A stretch of DNA of 64,000 nt from Chitinophagaceae bacterium (lineage in GTDB: Bacteria; Bacteroidota; Bacteroidia; Chitinophagales; Chitinophagaceae), in NCBI GenBank assembly GCA_020403425.1, contig JADBXR010000014.1, positions 1-64,000 of the forward strand. Direction: 5' to 3'. The position numbers were made by a program, and so were the translations under genes. Shown piece after piece: positions 9,249-17,129 of this stretch. Every line of letters begins with the position of its first letter. Position 1 is the first letter of the stretch. The notes beneath the pieces were generated by a model. The model did no database searches. It was not told the origin of the DNA and saw nothing but the letters and a program-made list of their open reading frames with translations.

Positions 9249-10172
9249 ATGAAAAACCAACACTTATCCAGGGGCAAGGGGTGGCTCAAAGACTATCCCG
9301 ACTTCCGCGACCAAACACCTTTTACATCAGAACTAACTGTAAAGCAGGCCGAACGGGGTATCAGACAACCGGTAAAAAAGATACTCGAAGCGCTGGAACC
9401 GGGCAATAGCAGGAAAAGATCCGCCCATGCATTACCTCCCAAAACAGATCTGCGCCAATGGTGTTCGCCCATCGAGGACCAGGGGCAGCTGGGTTCCTGT
9501 ACCGCACATGCCTCCATTGGCCTGTACGAATATTTTGAACGAAGGGCTTTCGGCAAACACATCGATGGCTCGCGGCTTTTCCAGTACAAGGCTACCCGCA
9601 ACCTGTTAAAACAAAAAGAAGACAGCGGCGCTTACCTGCGTACCGCCATGGCTTCGCTGGCCTTATTCGGGGTAGTGCCGGAAAAATACTGGCCCTATGA
9701 TGAAAGCAAAGTGAACGAAGAACCCGGTGCATTCCTGTATTCCTATGCACAAAACTTCCAGGCCATTTCCTATTACCGACTTGATGCAGTGGGCGTAACG
9801 CAACCTGAATTGCTGAACAGCATCAAAGATCACCTGAACAAGGGGCTACCCTCCATGTTCGGTTTTACCTGTTACACATCTCTCAACCAGGCCGACAATG
9901 GAAAGATCCCCTTTCCGGATGCTAAAGAAGATACCGATGGCGGTCATGCTGTGATGGCTGTTGGTTATGACGATGGTCTGAAGATCAGCAACCCGCTCAG
10001 CAAAAAAACAGTTACCACCGGCGCCTTTCTTATCCGTAATTCCTGGGGAAGCAGCTGGGGTGAAGAAGGTTATGGTTGGTTACCATATGAATATGTACTG
10101 AAAGGCATTGCCGACGACTGGTGGACCATGACCAAGGCTGAATGGGTCGACAGCCACCAGTTTGGTCTATGA
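9249..10172 (+). CDS. Papain-like (C1 family) cysteine peptidase, no signal peptide
   Basis: A 307-residue C1A-fold peptidase. The catalytic residues are visible: Cys84 in DQGQLGSCTAHA, His233 in DGGHAVMAVGYDD and Asn264 in IRNSWGSSWGEEGYGW. The oxyanion Gln is Q78 or Q80 in EDQGQLGSC. There is a roughly 60-residue leader but no hydrophobic signal peptide, so it appears cytoplasmic or exported by another route. The leader resembles that of stand-alone bacterial C1 peptidases and may act as a propeptide. ATG at 9249 is used; an in-frame TTG lies at 9222. Substrate unknown. Confidence 0.9.
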   Translation: MKNQHLSRGKGWLKDYPDFRDQTPFTSELTVKQAERGIRQPVKKILEALEPGNSRKRSAHALPPKTDLRQWCSPIEDQGQLGSCTAHASIGLYEYFERRAFGKHIDGSRLFQYKATRNLLKQKEDSGAYLRTAMASLALFGVVPEKYWPYDESKVNEEPGAFLYSYAQNFQAISYYRLDAVGVTQPELLNSIKDHLNKGLPSMFGFTCYTSLNQADNGKIPFPDAKEDTDGGHAVMAVGYDDGLKISNPLSKKTVTTGAFLIRNSWGSSWGEEGYGWLPYEYVLKGIADDWWTMTKAEWVDSHQFGL

Positions 10173-10210
10173 TACAACGCCCCCCCTGCCGCTGCAACCG
10201 GCGTCAAACA

Positions 10211-10236
10211 AAACGGCTTCCAACTGGAAGCCGTTT
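10211..10236. terminator. Bidirectional hairpin terminator
   Basis: AAACGGCTTCC (10211-10221), loop AACT, GGAAGCCGTTT (10226-10236): a perfect 11-bp stem. It is flanked by A-rich sequence upstream and TTTCTGTT downstream, between the convergent ends of the peptidase and DUF1080 genes. Confidence 0.8.
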
Positions 10237-10259
10237 CTGTTAACTGTATTCTGCAAGGT

Positions 10260-11036
10260 TTACAATTCTCTGATCCAGATGTTCCGGTAACTCATGGGGT
10301 TACCACCGTCCATACCATGATCCTGCAATACCAGCGGCTCCTTGTCTTTGTGAGCTGAATATTTCGGCTGGCCGATCCATTCGGTATGTCCTTTGATCTC
10401 TACGTTATTCTGTACCAATACGCCATTGTGCAATACGGTGATGCGTGCCGGCGACTGCAGTTTTCCATCTGAGAAAAAACGTGGGGCCGTGAAGATCACA
10501 TCATAACTCTGCCATTCGCCAGGTTTACGGCAGGCGTTCACCAGGGGCGCATACTGTTTATACATGCTGCCCGCCTGACCATTCACATAGGTGGGGTTGT
10601 TGTAAGAATCCAGGACCTGTAACTCATATTGTCCCATCAAAAAGATACCGCTGTTGCCGCGCGACTGGCTGGCGCCTGCAATAGCAGCGGGTGACCGCCA
10701 TTCAATATGCAGCTGACAATCGCCGAAGCCCTGTTTGGTAGCGATATTGCCGGATCCTTTTACAACGGTCAATGCTCCGTCCTTATCTATCTTCCAGCCT
10801 GGTGCTCCTCCTTTTTCCTTTTGCCATTGTGCCACATCTTTCCCATTGTACAACACGATCGCATCAGAAGGTGCATCAGCCGGCGTTTTACCCGGCGTTA
10901 CCAGTTTGGGAACGGGCTCCCAGTACTCTGTTTTGGCGGCTTCCTTTACCAGACTGTCCTGGTTGATCTTTTTTTGTGCTTGTACGCTGCCGGTAACCAC
11001 CAGTAGCGCAGCAGATAAAATAAGGGATCTTTTCAT
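10260..11036 (-). CDS. DUF1080 / 3-keto-disaccharide hydrolase-like protein, exported
   Basis: A 258-residue protein with a classical signal peptide (about residues 1-21, ending SVQAQ) and a concanavalin-like DUF1080 domain (about 60-258). Family features include VLYNGKDVAQW, LHIEWRSP, RGNSGIFLMGQYELQVLDS and the C-terminal YRNIWIREL. The family is linked to hydrolysis or lyase steps on 3-keto-glycosides. The next gene upstream encodes a Tat-exported Gfo/Idh oxidoreductase, fitting a periplasmic 3-keto-sugar route. A TAGATTAG element (11041-11048) ends 4 bases before the ATG. Confidence 0.88.
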   Translation of the reverse strand: MKRSLILSAALLVVTGSVQAQKKINQDSLVKEAAKTEYWEPVPKLVTPGKTPADAPSDAIVLYNGKDVAQWQKEKGGAPGWKIDKDGALTVVKGSGNIATKQGFGDCQLHIEWRSPAAIAGASQSRGNSGIFLMGQYELQVLDSYNNPTYVNGQAGSMYKQYAPLVNACRKPGEWQSYDVIFTAPRFFSDGKLQSPARITVLHNGVLVQNNVEIKGHTEWIGQPKYSAHKDKEPLVLQDHGMDGGNPMSYRNIWIREL

Positions 11037-11106
11037 ATAGCTAATCTATACATAAATAGCCGGATAATTTAGACCGCGGATCATTCCCCGGCAAAGAATT
11101 TTCCCG

Positions 11107-12438
11107 CTATACTTTAGGAAGGTGATACCCGTTATGATATTCTTTTGTCAGATATTTCTGGTTGATCGACTCATCCCTGAACCTTTGTTTGGCAGCGTCC
11201 CAGAATAGTTTCTGACCGCTGCGGTAAGCGATATTGCCCATCTGCGAAAAACAGGCGATATCGGAGCCGGCCTGGATCGGACAATGGAGGTCTGCGAGTT
11301 TCCGTGATTTCACCACATCCACAAAATTGACCCAATGTTTCTCCAGACCGTTATCCATCGATTTATGGAAAGGTTCCGCCACTTTGTTCGCATTTTCCTT
11401 TTCTTCCAGCACTTCCCAGCCATTGCGGTTCAGTACCAGGGTGCCGTTGTTACCGATGAAAGCAATGCCATGGTCCTTTCCGTAATTACCGTTACCGATA
11501 CCCACCGCATGATCCCACACGATATTGAATCCGTCCAATTCGTACATGGTCATCAGTGTATCCGGCGTCTCATCCGCAGAGTCGGGTTTGGCGAATTTGC
11601 CACCCACCGCAGAGATCGCTTTGGGGTCTGCCACTTTCATGCCGATCAGTGCATAATCGAGCAGGTGAACGCCCCAGTCGGTCATCAGACCACCCGCATA
11701 GTCCCAGAACCAGCGGAAGGTGAAATGAAAGCGGTTCGGGTTGAACGGCACGGTAGGTGCAGGACCCAGCCATGAACGATAATCCACTCCCGCAGGAACA
11801 GGGCCATTGGGTTTTTTCTCCAAGGGTTGTTTCCAGTCGAGGTAACACCAGACCTTCACGGTGCGTATCATACCCAGTTTACCGCTGTGTACATACTCGA
11901 TCGCATCACGAAAATGCTGCTGGCTTCGCTGCCATTGGCCCGCCTGTACCACTTTGTTGTATCGTTTCTGGGCATTCACCATGGCGCGGCATTCACCGAT
12001 CGAGTTACCGACGGGTTTTTCAACATATACATCCTTACCTGCTTCGCAGGCGTGTATCATCTGCAACGCATGCCAGTGATCGGGTGTGCCGATGATCACC
12101 GCATCAATATCCTTGCTCTCGAGCAGCTTACGGTAATCGCTGTATACTTTTACGCGGGAGCTATCTACATTGATCTTGGCCATATCCGCCCTGCGTCTAT
12201 CGATCACATTCGTATCCACATCACAAACACCTACCAGGTTCACACCGGGTACTTTAACGGCGGCTGTTACATTTGACCAGCCCATGCCGTTAATGCCAAT
12301 GGCCGCCACATTCAGCTGATCACTGGGTGCGACCGCATTTTTAAAATAGGCGAATGCAGAATGAGAAAGAGCGGAACCCAGAAGTCCGCCACCTGCTACC
12401 CAAGCGGAGTTCTGTAAAAATTTTCTTCTCGATGACAT
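11107..12438 (-). CDS. Gfo/Idh/MocA family oxidoreductase with Tat signal
   Basis: A 443-residue NAD(P)-dependent sugar oxidoreductase-like protein. The N-terminus SSRRKFLQNSAW is a twin-arginine signal, so the folded, cofactor-loaded enzyme is probably exported. A Rossmann domain (about 40-165) contains VGVCDVD and EKPVG. The C-terminal alpha/beta domain includes DWGVHLLDY with the conserved histidine. Together with DUF1080 (71 bp downstream) and the TIM-barrel gene at 14017 it resembles Bacteroidota systems that oxidise glycosides at C3. Substrate unknown. Confidence 0.9.
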   Translation of the reverse strand: MSSRRKFLQNSAWVAGGGLLGSALSHSAFAYFKNAVAPSDQLNVAAIGINGMGWSNVTAAVKVPGVNLVGVCDVDTNVIDRRRADMAKINVDSSRVKVYSDYRKLLESKDIDAVIIGTPDHWHALQMIHACEAGKDVYVEKPVGNSIGECRAMVNAQKRYNKVVQAGQWQRSQQHFRDAIEYVHSGKLGMIRTVKVWCYLDWKQPLEKKPNGPVPAGVDYRSWLGPAPTVPFNPNRFHFTFRWFWDYAGGLMTDWGVHLLDYALIGMKVADPKAISAVGGKFAKPDSADETPDTLMTMYELDGFNIVWDHAVGIGNGNYGKDHGIAFIGNNGTLVLNRNGWEVLEEKENANKVAEPFHKSMDNGLEKHWVNFVDVVKSRKLADLHCPIQAGSDIACFSQMGNIAYRSGQKLFWDAAKQRFRDESINQKYLTKEYHNGYHLPKV

Positions 12439-12857
12439 GTTTTGATGGAATTATTTGAACAGAAAAATTAAGCAGTTTTCCGGAGAATGTCCGCTTTGGA
12501 ACAGAACAGATCACGAAATCGATATCGAAAATGAACGACCCTCAATACGACAAAAAGAAGGTAAGGTGCGGCAGGCGAACTGTTTTACCCGAACGACCGG
12601 GCAGAAGCTACCTGATATTCCGGGATTTCGGGCGTTTGATCGATAGAGGACGATATTTCTTTTGCTCCCGGATGATCCTCATTACGAATGCATACAGGAT
12701 CGCGTGATATATCTCGAGTGAAACGATCGTTATTCTGGGTTTTTCCATAAGGATGAGGCAGGAAAAGCCCCGCCGCAGCCAACAAGTTACACAAAATGGC
12801 AACTGACGTATAATCATACGTCAATAAATTTCACTGTTGCATTGACCTTGTTGCCTC
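12439..12857. other. Intergenic region upstream of the XRE regulator
   Basis: About 420 bp without a credible gene, between a divergent oxidoreductase and the XRE gene. It contains the palindrome at 12804-12823. I see nothing else I can support. Confidence 0.4.
12804..12823 (+). promoter_or_regulatory. 20-bp palindrome, XRE operator candidate
   Basis: TGACGTAT-AATC-ATACGTCA is a perfect 8-bp inverted repeat with a 4-base spacer, 34 bases before the XRE start codon. Position and symmetry suit an autoregulatory operator. Confidence 0.55.
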
Positions 12858-12870
12858 ATGACCAACAAGG
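12846..12870 (+). promoter_or_regulatory. Hairpin enclosing the XRE start codon
   Basis: CCTTGTTG (12846-12853) pairs perfectly with CAACAAGG (12863-12870). The 9-base loop CCTCATGAC contains the ATG at 12858. The structure could modulate translation initiation or act as a DNA operator. Confidence 0.45.
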
Positions 12871-13094
12871 AAAAAATACTGACCCAATTTGCCACGCACC
12901 TTACCAGGCTGCGAAAAGAAAAAGGGCTCAGTATACACCAGCTGGCCGCCATATCAGGACTGGAATACAGCCAGATACAGCGAATAGAAAAAGGCAAAGT
13001 GAATTTTGCTTTCAGCACCCTTGTGATGCTGGCGCAGGGTTTGGAGATGGAGCTGGACGAAATGCTGGGCGAATACAAGATCCCCAAAAGCTGA
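12858..13094 (+). CDS. XRE-family helix-turn-helix regulator
   Basis: A 78-residue protein that is almost entirely a Cro/CI-type HTH domain (about residues 9-68; LSIHQLAAISGLEYSQIQRIEKG). Small XRE proteins of this kind are DNA-binding repressors or toxin-antitoxin regulators. No toxin-like partner is adjacent. The palindromes upstream and at the start codon suggest autoregulation. Target genes are unknown; the flanking sugar genes are candidates. Confidence 0.9.
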   Translation: MTNKEKILTQFATHLTRLRKEKGLSIHQLAAISGLEYSQIQRIEKGKVNFAFSTLVMLAQGLEMELDEMLGEYKIPKS

Positions 13095-13187
13095 TCTATT
13101 TTGAAATACCGTGTTTTAACGGTTGCCCCTGTCTTGATAACTGTTTATCTTATCCTCACATTCTACCGCGAAAAAACATCACCCCCC

Positions 13188-13228
13188 AGGTATAAATACC
13201 TAATACAAAACCGGATCAATAGTTGATC
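13188..13228 (+). promoter_or_regulatory. Two palindromes before the NarL-type regulator gene
   Basis: AGGTAT-AA-ATACCT (13188-13201) and GATCAA-TAG-TTGATC (13214-13228) are perfect inverted repeats. They end 8 bases before the ATG at 13237. Either could be a binding site of the dimeric response regulator itself. Confidence 0.45.
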
Positions 13229-13236
13229 TTCCCTTT

Positions 13237-13965
13237 ATGAAGACAACAGGCCCTGCTACAGGCATGGGTGCAGCATCCCATTTGCGTACCACCTTTAAAC
13301 TTTCGGTCATGTTCAAAAGAAGTATCCGGGTGATGATCGCTGATGACCATCATCTATTCAGGAATGGCTTACACGATCTGTTAGACCAGATCCGCAACAT
13401 ACAAGTTATAGGAGAGGCCGATAATGGACAGGAACTGGTTCGCAGAACAATGGAAACCTCACCCGATATCATCCTCACCGATATCCATATGCCCTTGATG
13501 GACGGCATCGCTGCTACCCGTGAAATTGCCAGGCGGAAACCGGATACCGGTATCATTGTATTGACCGCTTTTAACAAGGAGGAACCCATTCTGCGGATGC
13601 TGGATGCCGGAGCACTGGGTTATGTATTGAAAAGTGCCGATAACGAGGAGATCGCCGAAGCCATTCAAACCGTATCCCAGCGCAAACCTTATTTCTGTCG
13701 TGAAGTGACCGAGAAACTAACAGAGATCGTTTCCAAGAATTATCAACTACCCCCGGATGCAGACCTCTGTTTCTCCGAACGTGAAAAGGAGATCATCCGG
13801 CTCATCTGCCGCGAGTTCACCAGTAAAGAGATCGCCTATAGCCTGAACCTGAGTAAACGGACCGTAGAAGGGCACCGCACCCGCATTATGGACAAAGTAG
13901 GGGCCAAGAGCATTGCGGGTATCATCACCTACGCATTCAGGAGTGGCATCTGTTACCGGAAATAA
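13237..13965 (+). CDS. NarL/FixJ-type response regulator
   Basis: A 242-residue regulator with a receiver domain (about residues 31-150) and a LuxR-type HTH domain (about 172-237, with SEREKEIIRLICREFTSKEI and SKRTVEGHRTRI). The acidic pocket is IADDHH and the phospho-acceptor Asp82 lies in LTDIHMPLMDG; the conserved Lys is in YVLKSAD. No histidine kinase is nearby, so its partner is encoded elsewhere. An internal ATG at 13309 (MFKRSIRV) would give a receiver domain without the 24-residue extension and may be the true start. Confidence 0.92.
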   Translation: MKTTGPATGMGAASHLRTTFKLSVMFKRSIRVMIADDHHLFRNGLHDLLDQIRNIQVIGEADNGQELVRRTMETSPDIILTDIHMPLMDGIAATREIARRKPDTGIIVLTAFNKEEPILRMLDAGALGYVLKSADNEEIAEAIQTVSQRKPYFCREVTEKLTEIVSKNYQLPPDADLCFSEREKEIIRLICREFTSKEIAYSLNLSKRTVEGHRTRIMDKVGAKSIAGIITYAFRSGICYRK

Positions 13966-13993
13966 TAAACCCTTCCGTTCCGGGAAGGGTTTA
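13966..13993. terminator. Bidirectional hairpin terminator
   Basis: TAAACCCTTCC (13966-13976) and GGAAGGGTTTA (13983-13993) form a perfect 11-bp stem with a 6-base loop. It follows the response regulator stop directly and precedes the convergent TIM-barrel gene. Confidence 0.8.
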
Positions 13994-14016
13994 TGTAAAC
14001 AGATGACGGTTATGGG

Positions 14017-14931
14017 TCAATAGCCCCAGCTTTTCATGATACGCAGGTCTTCTTTCACACATTCCAGCGGCGATCTGCCCTGGTAAGACTCCTGCTCGAT
14101 AATGAAGTGCAGGGTACCTCCCATTTGTTTTCCCAGGTCGGTGATGGCTTTGGTGTTAGCTACGCCCGTTCCCAGGATCGTACTTTCATAGCCTTCGCCC
14201 ATGGCGCCTTTTTCTGATTTGATCTCATCTTTCACATGCATGGATACAAAACGACCGGGATGTTTCTTGACGATCGCATACGCATCGGCGCCGGTGCCAT
14301 ATAGGTTGCCCATATCCAACTGCTGGGCCACCAGCGAGGGGTCTGTATTGTCTAAAATGATGTCGTACACTTTCTGGCCATTCAACTCCTGTGTAAACTC
14401 GAAATTGTGGTTATGGTATCCAAAACGCATACCTGATCTCTTGCAAAGCTCTCCGCTTTTATTGAACACTTCCATATAACGGAGCATACCATCGTAGGTT
14501 TTACGAAGGCTCTCATCCAGCCAGGGACTGATTACCAGTTCCTGGCCAACAATGGCCGCGTCTTCAACAGTATATTTCCAGCTGTCGCTGAATTCCTTTT
14601 TATCGGCATTCCAATGGTCGCGGCCCATTACCGTATGGCCGCTGGGCATTTGCATACCATGGTCTGCCAGGATCTTCCTGAATTCTTTAGCACTGTAACC
14701 ATAAAATTTACGGTTCACATAGTTGGCGTGTTCCACATTCTTATACCCCATTTCAGCCAGGGCTTTCAGGGTGCCCAGGGGGTCTTTTTTCATCTCATCA
14801 CGGACGGAATACAGTTGTACGCCTGTCAAGGTTTTTGGAGCAGCAGCAGCAAATAGCTGGCGCGAAAACAAAGAGCCGCCGGCCACTACCAGGGCTGTTT
14901 TTTGCAGAAATGATCTTCTGGAACTGTTCAT
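14017..14931 (-). CDS. Sugar phosphate isomerase/epimerase-like TIM-barrel protein with Tat signal
   Basis: A 304-residue AP-endonuclease-2/xylose-isomerase-like TIM barrel. The N-terminus SSRRSFLQKTALVVAGGSLF is a twin-arginine signal, predicting a periplasmic location. Metal-ligand-type motifs include the Glu/His regions in GYHNHNFEF, QLDMGN and IEQESYQG. Exported members of this family occur with Gfo/Idh and DUF1080 proteins in 3-keto-glycoside pathways. The local Gfo/Idh and DUF1080 genes lie 1.5-4 kb away on the same strand. Exact reaction unknown. Confidence 0.88.
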   Translation of the reverse strand: MNSSRRSFLQKTALVVAGGSLFSRQLFAAAAPKTLTGVQLYSVRDEMKKDPLGTLKALAEMGYKNVEHANYVNRKFYGYSAKEFRKILADHGMQMPSGHTVMGRDHWNADKKEFSDSWKYTVEDAAIVGQELVISPWLDESLRKTYDGMLRYMEVFNKSGELCKRSGMRFGYHNHNFEFTQELNGQKVYDIILDNTDPSLVAQQLDMGNLYGTGADAYAIVKKHPGRFVSMHVKDEIKSEKGAMGEGYESTILGTGVANTKAITDLGKQMGGTLHFIIEQESYQGRSPLECVKEDLRIMKSWGY

Positions 14932-15044
14932 AGGTTTTTTTTATAGGGCATGATGCAATCGGAATACAGCATCAATATACGCAATTATCACCTGAAGAAA
15001 ATGGCGGGGGAACTGAATTTTATGCGCACTGCCGATAACGACAT

Positions 15045-15281
15045 CTATTTTTTCCTTTTGAGCGGGTCGAGCAAATACACCAGCCCGTTTAACTGTATCA
15101 CATACATGGTCTCCAATAAAATCCCCAGTTTCCCTTTTGGAAAACCCTGGCGCTGCATCCACTCCAGGTAATGCATCGGCACGTCGCAAACCAGGCGGTC
15201 CTTGTACTTGCCATACGGCATCCGTTGGGTTACCAGTTCCAGTAATAATTCGGGATGTGGTTGCGACAGGTCAAGAGGCAT
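15045..15281 (-). CDS. DUF3820 family small protein
   Basis: A 78-residue protein matching the DUF3820 pattern: MPYGKYKDRLVCDVPMHYL, then QGFPKGKLG and a C-terminal NGLVYLLDPLK. The family is conserved in many bacteria and has no established biochemical role; some members are described as quorum-regulated virulence factors. The ATG at 15281 follows a TATCTTCG element by 4 bases. It is divergent from the conserved gene at 15348. Confidence 0.85.
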   Translation of the reverse strand: MPLDLSQPHPELLLELVTQRMPYGKYKDRLVCDVPMHYLEWMQRQGFPKGKLGILLETMYVIQLNGLVYLLDPLKRKK

Positions 15282-15285
15282 GGGA

Positions 15286-15293
15286 CGAAGATA
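15286..15293 (-). promoter_or_regulatory. TATCTTCG -7-like element before the DUF3820 gene
   Basis: On the minus strand TATCTTCG is followed by four bases (TCCC) and the ATG, the same spacing and spacer as the element at 5915-5922. This predicts an almost leaderless mRNA. Confidence 0.5.
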
Positions 15294-15305
15294 GGCAATG
15301 AATCA

Positions 15306-15329
15306 ATGAGTGAGGGAGTGAATGAGTGA
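15306..15329. repeat. 8-bp tandem repeat (atgagtga-like x3)
   Basis: Units atgagtga, gggagtga, atgagtga. The motif matches the array at 5831-5870 and again lies between two divergent genes. Confidence 0.7.
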
Positions 15330-15336
15330 ATGTGGT

Positions 15337-15343
15337 TACTTTG
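15337..15343 (+). promoter_or_regulatory. TACTTTG -7-like element
   Basis: TACTTTG ends 4 bases before the ATG at 15348, directly after the 8-bp tandem repeat. Confidence 0.4.
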
Positions 15344-15347
15344 CAGG

Positions 15348-15818
15348 ATGAAAACGGCGAGTATACAGGAGCTGAAACAGGAACTGCAGGCCACAGGCCA
15401 CCACCAATTACTGGAACTTTGCTTACGGCTGGCGAGATTCAAAAAAGAGAACAAGGAACTACTCAGTTTTCTGCTGTTCGAGGCGCATGATGAGGAAGCT
15501 TACCTGAACAGCATCAAGGAACTGGTAGACGAAGCATTCACCGAACTGCCCAAACCCAATATTTACCTTACCAAAAAAACACTGCGCAAGATCCTGCGTG
15601 TAACCAACAGGCACATCAAGTATTCCGGATCCAGACAGGTAGAAGCCAGCTTGCTCATCCACTTCTGTAGCAGAATAAAAAGCCTGGGCATAGCCGATAC
15701 CAAAAGCCCGGTATTGAACAACCTCTACGAAATGCAGCTGAAAAAAATAAGGACCGCCATGAAGACACTGCACGAAGATATCCAGTACGACCTGCAGAAA
15801 GAGATCGACGGGTTATAG
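15348..15818 (+). CDS. Conserved hypothetical protein (helical, about 156 aa)
   Basis: I do not recognise a named family. The 156-residue protein is hydrophilic and probably all-helical, with many Lys, Glu and Leu and no signal peptide or membrane segment. The start MKTASIQELK at 15348 is preferred because a promoter-like TACTTTG lies 4 bases before it; ATG at 15330 would place the start inside the promoter element. It is convergent with the NdpA-like gene, 20 bp away. A cytoplasmic role is likely, otherwise unknown. Confidence 0.75.
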   Translation: MKTASIQELKQELQATGHHQLLELCLRLARFKKENKELLSFLLFEAHDEEAYLNSIKELVDEAFTELPKPNIYLTKKTLRKILRVTNRHIKYSGSRQVEASLLIHFCSRIKSLGIADTKSPVLNNLYEMQLKKIRTAMKTLHEDIQYDLQKEIDGL

Positions 15819-15838
15819 CTCACACATTACAAAAGCTG

Positions 15839-16885
15839 TCAGCTTTCTTCGTCGAAGAAAAGTTTATAGTAGTGTTTGCCGGTCATTTCATCATACCCCT
15901 TTTCAATCAGGTCTCTCCGGCCATGGATATACACATGAAAATTCTTATCCAGTTTTAAAACGCTCTTGAACACCCGCTGCTGTTTCTTCACCGCCGAGAG
16001 ATGGATATCGAATTCATCTTCAATGGTGACCTGCCTGGCCACTTCATAGGTCTGTTTATACTGTGTAAAACTATCGATCACTTCCGGGTGATGCAGCACT
16101 TCCTCGGCAAACTCATTCAGCTTGAACTCATCTTTTGTTTTGAAGTATTCCATGCTGCGGTTCAGCATGTCTATCTGGTCGCTCTTGTTCACTTCAAACT
16201 TCTCCGACAGCTCATTGCTGATGAACAGCTTGCACATACCCAGGGCCGCGTCGGTATAATGGTAGCTGTTGGCACAGCGTGTGACCTGCAAAAAATCGTT
16301 TACCCAGTATTGTGCATCGTTCTGCTTGTTAGTAGCATCCACCACGCATACCACATACCCTTCGGAACGGTTCTGTTTAAACACCAGGCAACCCTTATCC
16401 AGTTTGTTGATATTGATCCCGTCTTCAGCGATCACTTCCCAGTTCTCGCCATGGGGAAATACTTTGAGGAATGTTTCCTTGGTCTCACTTTTGAATATGC
16501 CAATGGCATCGGTATACTCCGTACCAAAGGGTACATTACTGAAATGTACCACATAGAGCTCCCCTTCCTTCACTTTGGCATGGGTGCTCTTACTGTACAG
16601 GAACTGCGCCAGCTGGGCGCTGTACAAAGTGAATTTTTTCGGATCGTCGAACAGATCGCTTACGTAACGGTACACTTCATTCATGGCAACATCGGTTAGA
16701 TGCGTGAATCGGTACTGCTCATGTTCGTTGAAGGGCCCCAGAAAGTATTTGGCCAACATGCCCCGGACGATCCCGTCGTTCAGGGTAAGCGGGTTGGCCG
16801 ATAATTTCAGTTCCTCACCCCGGGTGGGATTACCCACTTTGTGTACGATCACCTGGTTCAGTTGTACGCTGTCGATACTGGTCAT
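15839..16885 (-). CDS. Nucleoid-associated protein, NdpA/YejK-like
   Basis: A 348-residue protein of the 37-kDa nucleoid-associated family. Family features include the early QLNQVIVHKVGN, the central LYVVHFSNV and GIFKSETKETFLKV, and the C-terminal FKSVLKLDKNFHVYIHGRRD. Members bind DNA and were found in the E. coli nucleoid; their role is not settled. A TATCTTCG element (16892-16899) ends 6 bases before the ATG. It appears to be a single-gene unit. Confidence 0.85.
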   Translation of the reverse strand: MTSIDSVQLNQVIVHKVGNPTRGEELKLSANPLTLNDGIVRGMLAKYFLGPFNEHEQYRFTHLTDVAMNEVYRYVSDLFDDPKKFTLYSAQLAQFLYSKSTHAKVKEGELYVVHFSNVPFGTEYTDAIGIFKSETKETFLKVFPHGENWEVIAEDGININKLDKGCLVFKQNRSEGYVVCVVDATNKQNDAQYWVNDFLQVTRCANSYHYTDAALGMCKLFISNELSEKFEVNKSDQIDMLNRSMEYFKTKDEFKLNEFAEEVLHHPEVIDSFTQYKQTYEVARQVTIEDEFDIHLSAVKKQQRVFKSVLKLDKNFHVYIHGRRDLIEKGYDEMTGKHYYKLFFDEES

Positions 16886-16891
16886 AGGCTG

Positions 16892-16899
16892 CGAAGATA
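16892..16899 (-). promoter_or_regulatory. TATCTTCG -7-like element before the NdpA-like gene
   Basis: On the minus strand TATCTTCG is followed by six bases and the ATG at 16885. Confidence 0.45.
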
Positions 16900-17129
16900 A
16901 AAGTAGTCACGGGTCGATCGTGTTTGTAGCGATACATTTTTATACCCTGAACCATCCTCCTGCCAGTTTGTAGTGGTTCACCAGATCCTGAGCGATCAGA
17001 CATGTGCATCGCTGCCCAAATGACTGCCAGCAGCCATCTTCCTAAAATCAAATTCGTTTTTCGGCGATAAAAAGTGCAACTTTACACCGGCTTTTGTATC
17101 CGCAAAACCACTATCATCAAATCATTCTC

